From Salinimicrobium profundisediminis (lineage in GTDB: Bacteria; Bacteroidota; Bacteroidia; Flavobacteriales; Flavobacteriaceae): a DNA stretch of 64,000 bases. The stretch lies in assembly GCF_026241755.1 (NCBI RefSeq), contig NZ_JAPJDA010000016.1:1-64000 (forward strand), written 5' to 3'. Numbering within the stretch: the first letter of the stretch is position 1; the number at the start of each line of letters is the position of its first letter. A program made the translations under genes and the position numbers. Below are positions 26,973 through 35,402 of this stretch, piece after piece. The notes below the pieces were generated by a model. It was not told the DNA's origin and ran no database searches. It saw only the letters and a program-made list of their open reading frames with translations.

Positions 26973-27369
26973 TGGAGTCGGAGGGGTTCGAACCCTCGTC
27001 CAAACAAGCAATTCAGAAGCTTTCTACACGTTTAGTTTTCGCTTATTTTTCGATGTACAGCCGGCCGAAAACCACCAACTGCACACTTATCCTCAATTAA
27101 GTTTCAAAACTGCATCAAGGTCCTGCAGTCTCTATATTTACTTTGTCGGTGCCTCTGGTGTGAGTGCCGTAAATCAAGGCCCTCACGAGACATCTTGGCT
27201 CCCTACCTTGTAGGGACTAGAGTAATCCTACTATGATTCAGATTATGCTGCCAAGGCGTAGTTATTCTCGCCGTTTAAAAAGTGTGAAAAATGAGATTTA
27301 CGAGCTATTTCCCAGCGCTCGACGTGCTTACAACTCAATTAGACTCGCTGTCAAAACCAAGTCGACCCC
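26973..27369 (-). ncRNA. ssrA: Transfer-messenger RNA (tmRNA)
   Basis: On the minus strand the RNA begins GGGGTCGACTTGGTTTTGAC and ends in a T-arm GAGGGTTCGAACCCCTC followed by CGACTCCA. The 5' GGGGTCG pairs with the 3' CGACTCC as a tRNA-like acceptor stem (one G-U). The discriminator base is A; CCA is not encoded. The tag reading frame runs from 27272 down to 27243: GGC GAG AAT AAC TAC GCC TTG GCA GCA TAA, giving GENNYALAA, the form usual in Flavobacteriia. The RNA rescues stalled ribosomes and marks the unfinished protein for ClpXP and other proteases. A possible -7 element TAGGTTTG lies 43 bases upstream (27412-27419). The bidirectional terminator at 26902-26938 ends it. Confidence 0.95.
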
Positions 27370-27546
27370 ATTATGTAAAGAACTTCTGCAGTAATATTGC
27401 ATATTTCATGCCAAACCTATTAGTCGTAGGTTGAGCATAAGAGTAACAAAAATAGACATTTTAGATTACAAATAACATGATTCGCTCTTGTTTCTGTTTC
27501 CTTTCAAATCTTTCGGGGGTTTATTGTCAAAATAAGTGGAAGAGGA

Positions 27547-27723
27547 ATGTGGAGATACAAGATTATTTATTGTTTTTGCCTATTAGTAATGCCAGATGTT
27601 TCTTATATAGTTTACTCTTATGGCCTGTTAAATGATTCATTCCTGCCTCTTGCAGCGCAGCTTTCTATTATCTTTTTCCCACTCCTAATAATTCCTATCT
27701 TTGAGAAAATCCAAACATTTTAA
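27547..27723 (+). CDS. Possible small membrane protein of 58 residues
   Basis: An ATG at 27547, preceded by a GGAAGAGG purine run, opens a 58-codon frame ending in TAA at 27721-27723. The translation starts MWRYKIIYCFCLLVMPDVSY and continues with hydrophobic stretches (LAAQLSIIFFPLLIIPIFEK). Two membrane helices are plausible. Against it: AT-rich DNA yields hydrophobic frames by chance, and a candidate -7 element for the next gene (27696-27703) lies inside it. Confidence 0.35.
   Translation: MWRYKIIYCFCLLVMPDVSYIVYSYGLLNDSFLPLAAQLSIIFFPLLIIPIFEKIQTF
27696..27703 (+). promoter_or_regulatory. Candidate -7 element for the dehydrogenase gene
   Basis: TATCTTTG matches TAnnTTTG and lies 34 bases before the start codon at 27738. 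No clear -33 TTG is seen at 17-23 bases upstream. Confidence 0.4.
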
Positions 27724-27737
27724 AAAGCTATTTCAGT

Positions 27738-28955
27738 ATGATAAAATTTGCCCTTATAAAAGAGCGAAAAACTCCCCCAGATCGTCGTGTGGTATTTTCT
27801 CCTGAAGAACTCAGGGAAGCTGTGAAGCAATTTCCTGATATCCAGTTCAAGATAGAAAGTTCAGACATCAGGATCTTTACAGATGAGGAGTACAGGCAGG
27901 CAGGTTTTGAAGTAACTGAAGATATTTCTGACTGTGATATCATGCTGGGGGTTAAAGAGGTGCCACTACCTTATTTAATCCCCGATAAAAAATACTTTTT
28001 CTTCTCTCACACCATTAAAAAGCAGCCCTACAACCGGGATTTATTGCGGGAAATTCTTAAAAAGAATATAGAACTTTATGACCATGAAGTTATTATAAAT
28101 GAAACTGGCGGCCGGCTCATTGGCTTCGGAAGATATGCAGGGATTGTAGGAGCTTACAATGGATTTAGAGGCATAGGTCTCAAAAATGGCATTTTTGAAC
28201 TCCCTAAAGCTGAAAGTCTGCCAAACCTCAAAATTATTCAGGATGAACTTAACAAAATTTCTATCCCGCCCCTTAAAATTGTGCTTACAGGCAGTGGGAA
28301 AGTGGGGGAGGGAGCTAAGGAGATCCTCGAACATTTAAAAATACCAAAGGTGGGTGTAGAGGAATTCCTCAATTCCGAATATACCCATCCCGTTTACTGC
28401 CAGATTGACGTGCTGGACTATAACAGGCGTAAAGATGGAGCCCAGGGCAGTAACAGGGAATTTTACAACCACCCAGAACTTTATGAAAGTAATTTCAAAA
28501 AGTTTGCTAATGCGGCAGATTTTCTAATAGCCGGGCACTTCTACGGGGAAGGTGCCCCGATCTTTTTTACTGCTGAAGATGCAAAATCCCCAGATTTCAG
28601 AATTAAATATATTGCGGACATCTCCTGTGATATTGACGGTCCCATTCCCAGCACTATTCGTCCTTCTACCATCGTCGAACCATTTTACGGTTATAATAAA
28701 CAGGAAGAAAAAGAGGTTGATTTTAAGGATGAAGATGCGATCCTGGTGATGGCTGTAGATAATTTGCCGTGTGAATTGCCCCGGGATGCCAGTGAAGGTT
28801 TTGGGCAAATGTTCCTGGAAAATGTACTCCCCGCTTTTTTTAACGGTGATAAAGACGGAATTTTACAACGGGCGCAAATGACCAAAAATGGCAGTTTGAC
28901 CCCCCGGTTTAGTTACCTCAAAGATTACGTAAAAAGAGAAGAATCAGAAATATGA
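27738..28955 (+). CDS. Saccharopine/alanine dehydrogenase-like NAD(P)-dependent oxidoreductase
   Basis: This 405-residue enzyme has an N-terminal AlaDH/PNT-like domain (about 1-135: FALIKERKTPPDRRVVFSPEEL, the characteristic K-E-x-x-x-x-E-x-R start, and DIMLGVKEVP) and a Rossmann domain with KIVLTGSGKVGEGAKEIL (about 174-191) as the nucleotide-binding loop. The C-terminal part has PSTIRPSTIVEPFYGY, which is typical of lysine-forming saccharopine-dehydrogenase-like proteins. The exact substrate is unknown; fungal lysine-pathway enzymes share this fold, but in Flavobacteriia the usual annotation is only NAD(P)-dependent oxidoreductase. It overlaps the next gene by 4 bases. Confidence 0.82.
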   Translation: MIKFALIKERKTPPDRRVVFSPEELREAVKQFPDIQFKIESSDIRIFTDEEYRQAGFEVTEDISDCDIMLGVKEVPLPYLIPDKKYFFFSHTIKKQPYNRDLLREILKKNIELYDHEVIINETGGRLIGFGRYAGIVGAYNGFRGIGLKNGIFELPKAESLPNLKIIQDELNKISIPPLKIVLTGSGKVGEGAKEILEHLKIPKVGVEEFLNSEYTHPVYCQIDVLDYNRRKDGAQGSNREFYNHPELYESNFKKFANAADFLIAGHFYGEGAPIFFTAEDAKSPDFRIKYIADISCDIDGPIPSTIRPSTIVEPFYGYNKQEEKEVDFKDEDAILVMAVDNLPCELPRDASEGFGQMFLENVLPAFFNGDKDGILQRAQMTKNGSLTPRFSYLKDYVKREESEI

Positions 28956-29785
28956 AAAAATATACCATGAGCCTAATGATCCTGCTGTTCGCAGCAATCC
29001 CGGTAAAAGCCCAGCTACAGGTGATGAGCTATAATATTAAGTATGCCAACGAGAATGATGGAGAGAACAGCTGGTCAAACAGAAAAGATGATCTGGCGGC
29101 CCAACTCAGGTTTTATGAGCCGCATATCTTTGGAGTCCAGGAGGCGTTGCAGGGGCAGCTCGAATTTTTAGAAAATGAACTCGATAACCAATACCAATTC
29201 TTCGGAAAGGGACGTGACGATGGGGCTCAAAAAGGGGAATTTAGTGCCATATTTTTTAAGGCTGATGATCTTGAACTTTTGAAGGAGGGAACCTTCTGGC
29301 TTTCTTCAACGCCCGAAACTCCCGGAAAAGGTTGGGATGCCGCATATCCAAGGGTGTGTACCTATGGGAAGTTTAGAGTGAAAGATTCAGGAAAAGAATT
29401 CTGGGTTTTTAATACACATTTTGATCACGTAGGGAAAGAGGCAAGACGGCAGAGCGTTCGATTAATCCATAACAAGATCTCAGAATTAAATAAAAAGAAA
29501 TTGCCGGTAGTATTAATGGGAGACCTCAATTTGGAACCTGACACAGAAGAAGTAAATTACCTGGCTTCTCATTTTAAAGATTCTAAAAAAGTCGCAGATC
29601 ACACTTTTGGACCCGAAGGTACTTTTAATGCGTATAAATTCCATGAACCCGTCACCACGCGAATAGATTATATTTTTACCGACGGTGAAGTGCAGGTGAA
29701 GAAATATGCCGTATTGAGTGATTCAAAGGATTTACGTTATTTTTCAGATCACCTTCCGGTAATGGTAGAATTGAAATTAAAATAA
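28952..29785 (+). CDS. Secreted endonuclease/exonuclease/phosphatase-family hydrolase
   Basis: The 277-residue protein begins with a signal peptide (MSLMILLFAAIPVKAQ) and is an EEP-fold phosphohydrolase. Visible active-site motifs are MSYNIKYAN (Asn), FGVQEA (metal-binding Glu), FNTHFDHVG (His), LMGDLNLEP (Asp/Asn pair) and the final YFSDHLPVMVEL (Asp-His). Secreted members of this type act on phosphodiesters such as nucleic acids, sphingomyelin or inositol phosphates; the substrate here cannot be told. Four-base overlap with the dehydrogenase gene makes a two-gene operon, closed by the hairpin at 29801. Confidence 0.9.
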   Translation: MKKYTMSLMILLFAAIPVKAQLQVMSYNIKYANENDGENSWSNRKDDLAAQLRFYEPHIFGVQEALQGQLEFLENELDNQYQFFGKGRDDGAQKGEFSAIFFKADDLELLKEGTFWLSSTPETPGKGWDAAYPRVCTYGKFRVKDSGKEFWVFNTHFDHVGKEARRQSVRLIHNKISELNKKKLPVVLMGDLNLEPDTEEVNYLASHFKDSKKVADHTFGPEGTFNAYKFHEPVTTRIDYIFTDGEVQVKKYAVLSDSKDLRYFSDHLPVMVELKLK

Positions 29786-29800
29786 ATATCCGGTATAAAT

Positions 29801-29832
29801 AAAAAAGAGGGCCTTTGAGGGCCCTCTTTTTG
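29801..29832. terminator. Bidirectional terminator
   Basis: AAAAAAGAGGGCC pairs with GGCCCTCTTTTT around a short TTTGA loop. It ends the EEP hydrolase operon and can serve the convergent mechanosensitive-channel gene. Confidence 0.85.
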
Positions 29833-29906
29833 TTTGTGTGATGTTCATTTCTGAAATAGCTTCAGAAGAAGCTTCAAAAATGACATTTTTGACAACTATT
29901 TTCCTA

Positions 29907-31313
29907 TTAAGTCGGATTAATAGGATCGTTTGGTCCTGCACCTGCCGGCCCGTTTTTATCAGGATTTCGGGGAGGATTGGGTTTTGAAGGATTAGATCCC
30001 GAATTGTCACCTGGTTTGTCACCTGAAGTATCCCTGGAAGTTTTCGGGGTACTGGCATTTCCGGCGCCGGTACCTTCTGGCGGAAATTTCCTTTCGGTGT
30101 TTCGCACATCAGGGTTGTCCCGGTTTGTGTCCCGGGCATCGGCTGCTTCGCTTCTAAACTTCTGAATAATATCTCTAAAATGCTCCCCGGCTGCCTCCCG
30201 GCCACCAAGACCGTAACTTAAAGCTACTGCAACGGCTATGGCACCAAGTATCAATCCGAAGGCAAGTTCTACAATTTCATTGGCAATCCCCATGGTTCGT
30301 AAGGCGATGGCAATGAAAAGAGCGAGTGATGACCAGCGAATAACGCCTGCAATAAAGTGATTCTTGCTTGAGCGCGTCATCGTGTTATATATAAGGAGAG
30401 AAATATAATTTCCTATAGCAAGAATGACAAGACCAAAGAGGATTTGACCCGTGATCTCCAAAATTTGATGAAGTATTTCAGTAAGTCTCGAAAGTCCTAA
30501 GATCTCTACAGCGGTAATAATTCCGAAGAAAACCAGGAAGAAATAAATGAGGTTTGCCACGAGTTTTGAAAGCGATTGTCCTGCTCCTATCATGTTATGG
30601 ATCTGGATCTTTTCAGCCGTGCGGTCCAGCCCCATGCTTCTGAAGAGATCTTCCAGGAAATTGGCGAGATATCTACCACCCCAAACAAATACCAGTAGAA
30701 TGAGGGCAGCGATCACTATTTCTCCTATAAGTTCTGTAAAGCCATAAAGGATGTCATTGGCGGGTTCGGAAATGGCATCCAGGCGCAGGGTGTTGAAAGC
30801 CTGAATGAGAAATGGAATAAAGATGATTATAAATACCAGTTTGCGAAGTATGTTCACAAGTTGGTCTGTGTCTTTAAACCCGGTTTTATCTATCATCCTG
30901 TCTAGCAATCCGCCGCCAATGTGAACAAGATTGGCAACAAATTTTGCCAGCACATAACCAATAAATCCAATTAAAAGGGCTCCAATTAAATTGGGAATAA
31001 AGAGCAGGAACTCGTTGAGCATATTTTCAAGGGGTGCAAGCACCTCACTTATTCCTAAAACCTCTAAAGCGATTAGGAGAACAATGATCATGATTAAATA
31101 ATAGAAGATATTCCCAACAAAAACATTGGTGTCATCTATATTATCCCCACCAAAAATTTTTTCATCCCAGGAGGTTTTGCGAAGCAATTTCACCACCATA
31201 ACTTTAATGCCTTTAGCAATAAGCCAGCCAATGAGAAGTACCAGCAGCGCCCCCAGGAGGTTGGGCAGGAAATAGGCAATGCGGTCTCCTATGTTTTCTA
31301 ATTGTGTGTCCAT
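29907..31313 (-). CDS. CmpX-like mechanosensitive channel family protein
   Basis: This 468-residue protein has repeated conserved transmembrane helix units. The segment YFLPNLLGALLVLLIGWLIAKGIKVMVVKLLRK at the start (14-46) reappears as FIPNLIGALLIGFIGYVLAKFVANLV (about 104) and as variants further on. This repeat (PF05552 type) is found in MscS-related CmpX proteins. A conserved glycine-rich stretch (LSYGLGGREAAGEHFRDII, about 367) follows the last helices. The last 80 residues are an unstructured hydrophilic tail rich in Pro, Asn, Asp, Lys and Gly, which is poorly conserved in such proteins. Role: probable inner membrane osmotic or tension sensor. Confidence 0.85.
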   Translation of the reverse strand: MDTQLENIGDRIAYFLPNLLGALLVLLIGWLIAKGIKVMVVKLLRKTSWDEKIFGGDNIDDTNVFVGNIFYYLIMIIVLLIALEVLGISEVLAPLENMLNEFLLFIPNLIGALLIGFIGYVLAKFVANLVHIGGGLLDRMIDKTGFKDTDQLVNILRKLVFIIIFIPFLIQAFNTLRLDAISEPANDILYGFTELIGEIVIAALILLVFVWGGRYLANFLEDLFRSMGLDRTAEKIQIHNMIGAGQSLSKLVANLIYFFLVFFGIITAVEILGLSRLTEILHQILEITGQILFGLVILAIGNYISLLIYNTMTRSSKNHFIAGVIRWSSLALFIAIALRTMGIANEIVELAFGLILGAIAVAVALSYGLGGREAAGEHFRDIIQKFRSEAADARDTNRDNPDVRNTERKFPPEGTGAGNASTPKTSRDTSGDKPGDNSGSNPSKPNPPRNPDKNGPAGAGPNDPINPT

Positions 31314-31622
31314 AATTTATTGTTTTTTTAAGATAGTTAGTATTTGAAGGTAGATTAAAAAGAGCTTATGCCACAGTTACTTAACAAGAGTTTAAAAAAA
31401 ATTTTACGGTTGTTGTTAATATTTTTTTACCTAAAATATGAAGAGATAGTAGAGACGAAATTAGGAGTGGTAAGGGCTGAAAGGAAATGCCAGATTTCAG
31501 AAAAAATCTCAAATTTTTTTTCAACAGTCTTTAGTTAATAAGAAAGCTGCAGGCCCTCTTTTAAAACTGCTGAATTAAAATAACTTTACTCCTCTTTCAA
31601 GTTAAAACAAAAACAAACGGCC
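31314..31622. other. Leader region of the ribonucleotide reductase gene
   Basis: These 309 AT-rich bases between divergent genes hold a weak -7-like element TAACTTTA (31581-31588), 35 bases before the start. I looked for a cobalamin riboswitch and NrdR boxes and saw neither. No small coding frame is evident. Confidence 0.4.
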
Positions 31623-34181
31623 ATGGTTGAAGAATTATTTAGTACCCAGACTTATACCTATGATGAGGTACTGCAAGCATGTTTAAAATATTTTAAAAAT
31701 GATGAGCTTGCAGCCACTACCTGGATAAATAAGTATGCAGTAAAAGACAAAAAAGGAAAATTTTTTGAGTTGACTCCCGATGATATGCACAGACGTATGG
31801 CGAGGGAATTTGCCCGGATGGAGGCAAAATATGCCGATCGTGTAGCGGGAAAAGAGAACCTTTCTGAATACGGAAAGACAAGAGAATTCTTAAGTGAAGA
31901 ACGTATTTTCCAGCTTTTCAAGGATTTTAAATACAGCATTCCGCAGGGTAGTGTCATGGCGGCCCTTGGGAATGACCAAATGATAGCTTCTTTGTCTAAT
32001 TGTGTGGTGGTACCACCTGTTTACGATTCTTACGGCGGAATTTTACATACAGACCAGCAGTTGGTGCAATTGTTTAAAAGGCGTTGCGGGGTAGGTGTTG
32101 ATCTTTCTGGTTTACGCCCCAATAATGCACAGGTCTCAAATGCAGCCGGAACCACTACCGGAGCAGTTTCTTTTATGGAGCGGTTTTCTAACACCACCAG
32201 GGAAGTAGCTCAAAATGGCCGACGCGGAGCTTTGATGCTAACTATTGATGTAGCGCACCCCGATGTTGAAGATTTTATCACCATAAAGCAGGACCTTAAA
32301 AAAGTAACCGGAGCCAATATTTCTCTAAGGCTTTCAGATGAATTTATGCAGGCGGTAACCGATGATGCCGATTTTACCCTGCGCTGGCCAATTGACAGTC
32401 CGAACCCTAAATACACTAAAAAGGTTAGGGCTAAAGAGCTTTGGGATACCATCATAAGATGTGCGCACAATACTGCCGAACCAGGATTGATCTTTTGGGA
32501 TAAGCAACATACCTATTCAACATCTTCCTTCTATCCCGGGTTTAAAAACAGTTCTACAAATCCATGTTCAGAGATTGCCATGCAGGGAGGGGATTCCTGT
32601 AGATTGATCGCCGTTAACCTATATAATTTTGTAGATAATCCTTTTACTGAAAATGCTTCTTTTAACCATGAGAAGTTCTATAAAGTGATCTATGAAACCC
32701 AGCGTTTGATGGATGATCTTGTAGATCTTGAATTGGAAGCGGTAGAAAAGATTCTTGCTAAAATTGATAAGGACGAAGAGCCAGATTTTATTAAGAAAAA
32801 TGAAATAGATACCTGGAAGTTACTTGCTGAAAATGGCAAAAACGGAAGACGTACCGGTTTAGGATTTACTGCCCTTGCCGATGCAGTTGCTGCCCTTGGA
32901 GTGAAATTTGATACCGATGAAGCTCTTGAAGTAGTTGACAAAATTATGCAGACAAAGCTGAAAGGAGAATTTGACAGTAGTATCGATATGGCGATCACAA
33001 GAGAACCATTCAAGGTTTTTGATCCTGCTATTGAAGAGAAGTCAGACTTCGTGCAGATGATGAAGAGAGAATTCCCGGGGCAATATAACCGCATGATGCA
33101 GCACGGAAGAAGAAACATTTCTATTAGTACCGTAGCTCCTACAGGAAGTCTTAGTATGCTCGCTCAAACTTCTTCAGGAATTGAGCCAGTTTTCATGTTG
33201 TCTTACAAGAGAAGAAGAAAAGTCAATGCTTCAGAAAAGAACGCGAAAGTGGCCTTTGTTGATGATACCGGAGATGCTTTTGAAGAATTTACCGTATATC
33301 ACCCAAAAGTAAAGACCTGGATGGATGCTTCAGGCAAAGAAGCTATTGAAGAAAGTCCTTATGCAGGTGCCACTGCTTCAGAAATTAACTGGCAAAAACG
33401 TGTAGAAATGCAGGCTTTGGTACAAAAATATACCACGCATTCTATAAGCTCTACAATCAACCTTGCCAGTGATGTGACTACAGATAAGGTAAGTGATATC
33501 TATATTGAATCCTGGAGACAGGGACTAAAGGGAATTACAGTTTATCGCGATGGTTCCCGAAGCGGTATCCTTGTTTCTTCAGATGATAAAAAGGATAAAA
33601 AAGCCGATGCAGTTCAAAATGTATTTGCTGAAACTTATGCCCCAAAACGTCCTAAGAAACTTGAATCAAGGATCATTCGTTTCAATAACGAAAGTGAAAA
33701 ATGGCTTGCCGTTGTCGGGATTCTGAATGATCGTCCTTACGAGATCTTTACCGGTAAAATGGAAGATGTTTTCAACCTGCCAAATTGGGTAGAAAAAGGA
33801 TATGTGATCAAAAACAGGGATGAAGATGGAAACTCAAGGTACGATTTTCAGTTCTGTGATAAGCACGGCTATAAAGTGACCATTGAAGGATTGTCAAGAT
33901 CTTTTAATGAAGAATACTGGAACTATGCAAAATTGATTTCCGGAGTGCTTCGTCACGGAATGCCAATCCCATACGTAGTTGACCTTATTAACAACCTTAA
34001 CCTGCTTGACGAAAGCATCAATACCTGGAAAGCAGGAGTTGTACGTGCTCTTAAGCAATTTGTCCCCGATGGTACACCTGCCGCCGACAAAGAATGCGGC
34101 GAGTGTGGAGATCCTGACGGAATCATTTTTTCTGAAGGTTGCCTGGTTTGCAAAAGCTGTGGCTACTCTAAATGCGGGTAA
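31623..34181 (+). CDS. nrdJ: Adenosylcobalamin-dependent (class II) ribonucleoside-diphosphate reductase
   Basis: The 852-residue enzyme reduces ribonucleotides to deoxyribonucleotides with a B12-derived radical and needs no oxygen and no NrdB subunit. Visible family features include SNCVVVPP (first redox Cys), the RCGVGVDLSGLRP loop, NPCSEIAMQGGDSC with the radical Cys and Glu of the active site, and APTGSLSMLAQTSSGIEP near the substrate phosphate site. ISSTINLASDVT and GITVYRDGSR precede a C-terminal extension of about 180 residues (TSCPD-like) that ends in a Cys-rich zinc ribbon (CGECG and CLVCKSCGYSKCG), which probably regenerates the active-site disulfide. The symbol assumes the NrdJ naming. 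A TonB receptor resembling BtuB nearby may supply the cofactor. Confidence 0.93.
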   Translation: MVEELFSTQTYTYDEVLQACLKYFKNDELAATTWINKYAVKDKKGKFFELTPDDMHRRMAREFARMEAKYADRVAGKENLSEYGKTREFLSEERIFQLFKDFKYSIPQGSVMAALGNDQMIASLSNCVVVPPVYDSYGGILHTDQQLVQLFKRRCGVGVDLSGLRPNNAQVSNAAGTTTGAVSFMERFSNTTREVAQNGRRGALMLTIDVAHPDVEDFITIKQDLKKVTGANISLRLSDEFMQAVTDDADFTLRWPIDSPNPKYTKKVRAKELWDTIIRCAHNTAEPGLIFWDKQHTYSTSSFYPGFKNSSTNPCSEIAMQGGDSCRLIAVNLYNFVDNPFTENASFNHEKFYKVIYETQRLMDDLVDLELEAVEKILAKIDKDEEPDFIKKNEIDTWKLLAENGKNGRRTGLGFTALADAVAALGVKFDTDEALEVVDKIMQTKLKGEFDSSIDMAITREPFKVFDPAIEEKSDFVQMMKREFPGQYNRMMQHGRRNISISTVAPTGSLSMLAQTSSGIEPVFMLSYKRRRKVNASEKNAKVAFVDDTGDAFEEFTVYHPKVKTWMDASGKEAIEESPYAGATASEINWQKRVEMQALVQKYTTHSISSTINLASDVTTDKVSDIYIESWRQGLKGITVYRDGSRSGILVSSDDKKDKKADAVQNVFAETYAPKRPKKLESRIIRFNNESEKWLAVVGILNDRPYEIFTGKMEDVFNLPNWVEKGYVIKNRDEDGNSRYDFQFCDKHGYKVTIEGLSRSFNEEYWNYAKLISGVLRHGMPIPYVVDLINNLNLLDESINTWKAGVVRALKQFVPDGTPAADKECGECGDPDGIIFSEGCLVCKSCGYSKCG

Positions 34182-34210
34182 GGATTTAATTTTGTCCCCC
34201 GGTAAATAGG

Positions 34211-34243
34211 AAAACCCCGCTTCTGAAAAGGAGCGGGGTTTTT
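34211..34243 (+). terminator. Terminator after the ribonucleotide reductase gene
   Basis: AAAACCCCGCT pairs with AGCGGGGTTTTT, loop TCTGAAAAGG, followed by a T-rich tail; 30 bases after the stop codon. Confidence 0.85.
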
Positions 34244-34271
34244 GTTTTATAGATCTAAATGAAATTGTAAG

Positions 34272-34344
34272 AAACCTCACAGGTTTTTGAAACCTGTGAG
34301 GTTTAAAAAGTTTCTCAAGATGGCACGGATTAGCAATCCGTGCC
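34272..34344. repeat. Two-hairpin intergenic element, first copy
   Basis: A perfect inverted repeat AAACCTCACAGGTTT / AAACCTGTGAGGTTT (34272-34286 and 34290-34304, spacer TTG) is followed 17 bases later by a second one, GGCACGGATT-AGC-AATCCGTGCC (34322-34344). The second belongs to the same hairpin family as the units of the array at 14.3-15.3 kb. Confidence 0.8.
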
Positions 34345-34425
34345 GATGTCCTGTACTAATGAATTCAAATTGTGAATATTCTAACCGGGAACTTAAAAAG
34401 AATAATAAGAGTATTCTTAACAAAA

Positions 34426-34499
34426 AGACCTAACAGGTTTTTCAAAAACCTGTTAGGTCTGAAGAATCTCTTAGATGGCGCGGATTTGCAATCCGTGCC
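34426..34499. repeat. Two-hairpin intergenic element, second copy
   Basis: AGACCTAACAGGTTTTT and AAAAACCTGTTAGGTCT (34426-34442 and 34444-34460) form a perfect 17-base-arm palindrome. After 16 bases comes GGCGCGGATT-TGC-AATCCGTGCC (34477-34499). Order and spacing copy the element about 150 bases upstream, with different arm sequence in the first hairpin. Confidence 0.8.
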
Positions 34500-34526
34500 G
34501 ATGTGTAATCCGCGACGAGATTAATC

Positions 34527-35345
34527 TTAAAAAGAATTTATGGTCTTTCTAATCGCTGTCAGGTTGCTTAACAATCTCTCTAAATACTGAATGTCCAGCA
34601 TATTGGCCCCGTCACTCTTTGCGTTGGCAGGATCAAAATGAGTTTCGATAAAAATTCCGTCGGCTCCGGTTGCAATTCCCGCACGGGCAATAGTTTCGAT
34701 CATGTCGGGCCTTCCGCCTGTTACGCCGCTGCTCTGGTTGGGCTGTTGCAGGGAATGCGTTACATCAAGAACGGTAGGCGCAAACTGGCGCATGGTAGGT
34801 ATTCCCCGGAAGTCAACGATCATGTCCTGGTAGCCAAACATGGTCCCTCTGTCGGTTACCATCACCTGCTCGTTATTGCATTCCTGAACTTTGGTGACTG
34901 CATGTTTCATACTCTCCGGACTCATAAACTGGCCTTTCTTCAGGTTCACTACTTTTCCTGTCTCGGCGGCCGCCACTACCAAATCGGTTTGGCGTACCAA
35001 AAATGCAGGAATCTGCAGTACATCCACATATTCTGCAGCTAAAGTAGCATCTTCGCGTTCATGAATATCTGTAACAGTAGGAACACCAAAGGTTTCAGAA
35101 ACTTTCCGAAGAATTTTCAGGGCTTTTTCATCCCCAATCCCGGTAAAGCTGTCAATGCGGCTGCGGTTTGCCTTTTTGAAGGAACCTTTAAAAATATAAG
35201 GAATTTGCAGTTTGTCGGTAATGCCCACAATGGTTTCGGCTATGCGCAAAGCCATATCTTCACCTTCAATAGCACAAGGGCCGGCAAGCAGGAAAAAATT
35301 TCCGGAGTCGGTATGTTTTATCTGAGGTATCTTATCAAGTTGCAT
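34527..35345 (-). CDS. kdsA: 3-deoxy-D-manno-octulosonate 8-phosphate synthase
   Basis: The 272-residue enzyme condenses phosphoenolpyruvate with arabinose 5-phosphate to Kdo 8-phosphate, the first committed step toward the Kdo of lipopolysaccharide. The family markers are FFLLAGPCAIEGEDMALRIAE near the N-terminus, FKGSFKKANRSRIDSFTG with the phosphate- and PEP-binding residues, VTDIHE, and NQSSGVTGGRPDMIETIARAG. The usual length is 270-285, so it is complete. The start ATG at 35345 precedes the conserved LDKIPQIKHTDS. It is transcribed toward the repeats at 34.3-34.5 kb and probably starts a single-gene or two-gene unit after the NTF2-like gene. Confidence 0.95.
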   Translation of the reverse strand: MQLDKIPQIKHTDSGNFFLLAGPCAIEGEDMALRIAETIVGITDKLQIPYIFKGSFKKANRSRIDSFTGIGDEKALKILRKVSETFGVPTVTDIHEREDATLAAEYVDVLQIPAFLVRQTDLVVAAAETGKVVNLKKGQFMSPESMKHAVTKVQECNNEQVMVTDRGTMFGYQDMIVDFRGIPTMRQFAPTVLDVTHSLQQPNQSSGVTGGRPDMIETIARAGIATGADGIFIETHFDPANAKSDGANMLDIQYLERLLSNLTAIRKTINSF

Positions 35346-35402
35346 AGAAAAAATTTTACTGCAAAGATACCTTTTTTAGAACGTTATGTGGAAATGCCTT
35401 TT

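Noticed and set aside
26806-27213. A 135-codon open frame on the plus strand
   Set aside because: It runs through the terminator and into the antisense of tmRNA and has no protein-like pattern.
31314-31622. Cobalamin riboswitch before the B12-dependent reductase
   Set aside because: No convincing B12 box or long-stem arrangement was found; the resemblance is limited to a GCCACAG word.
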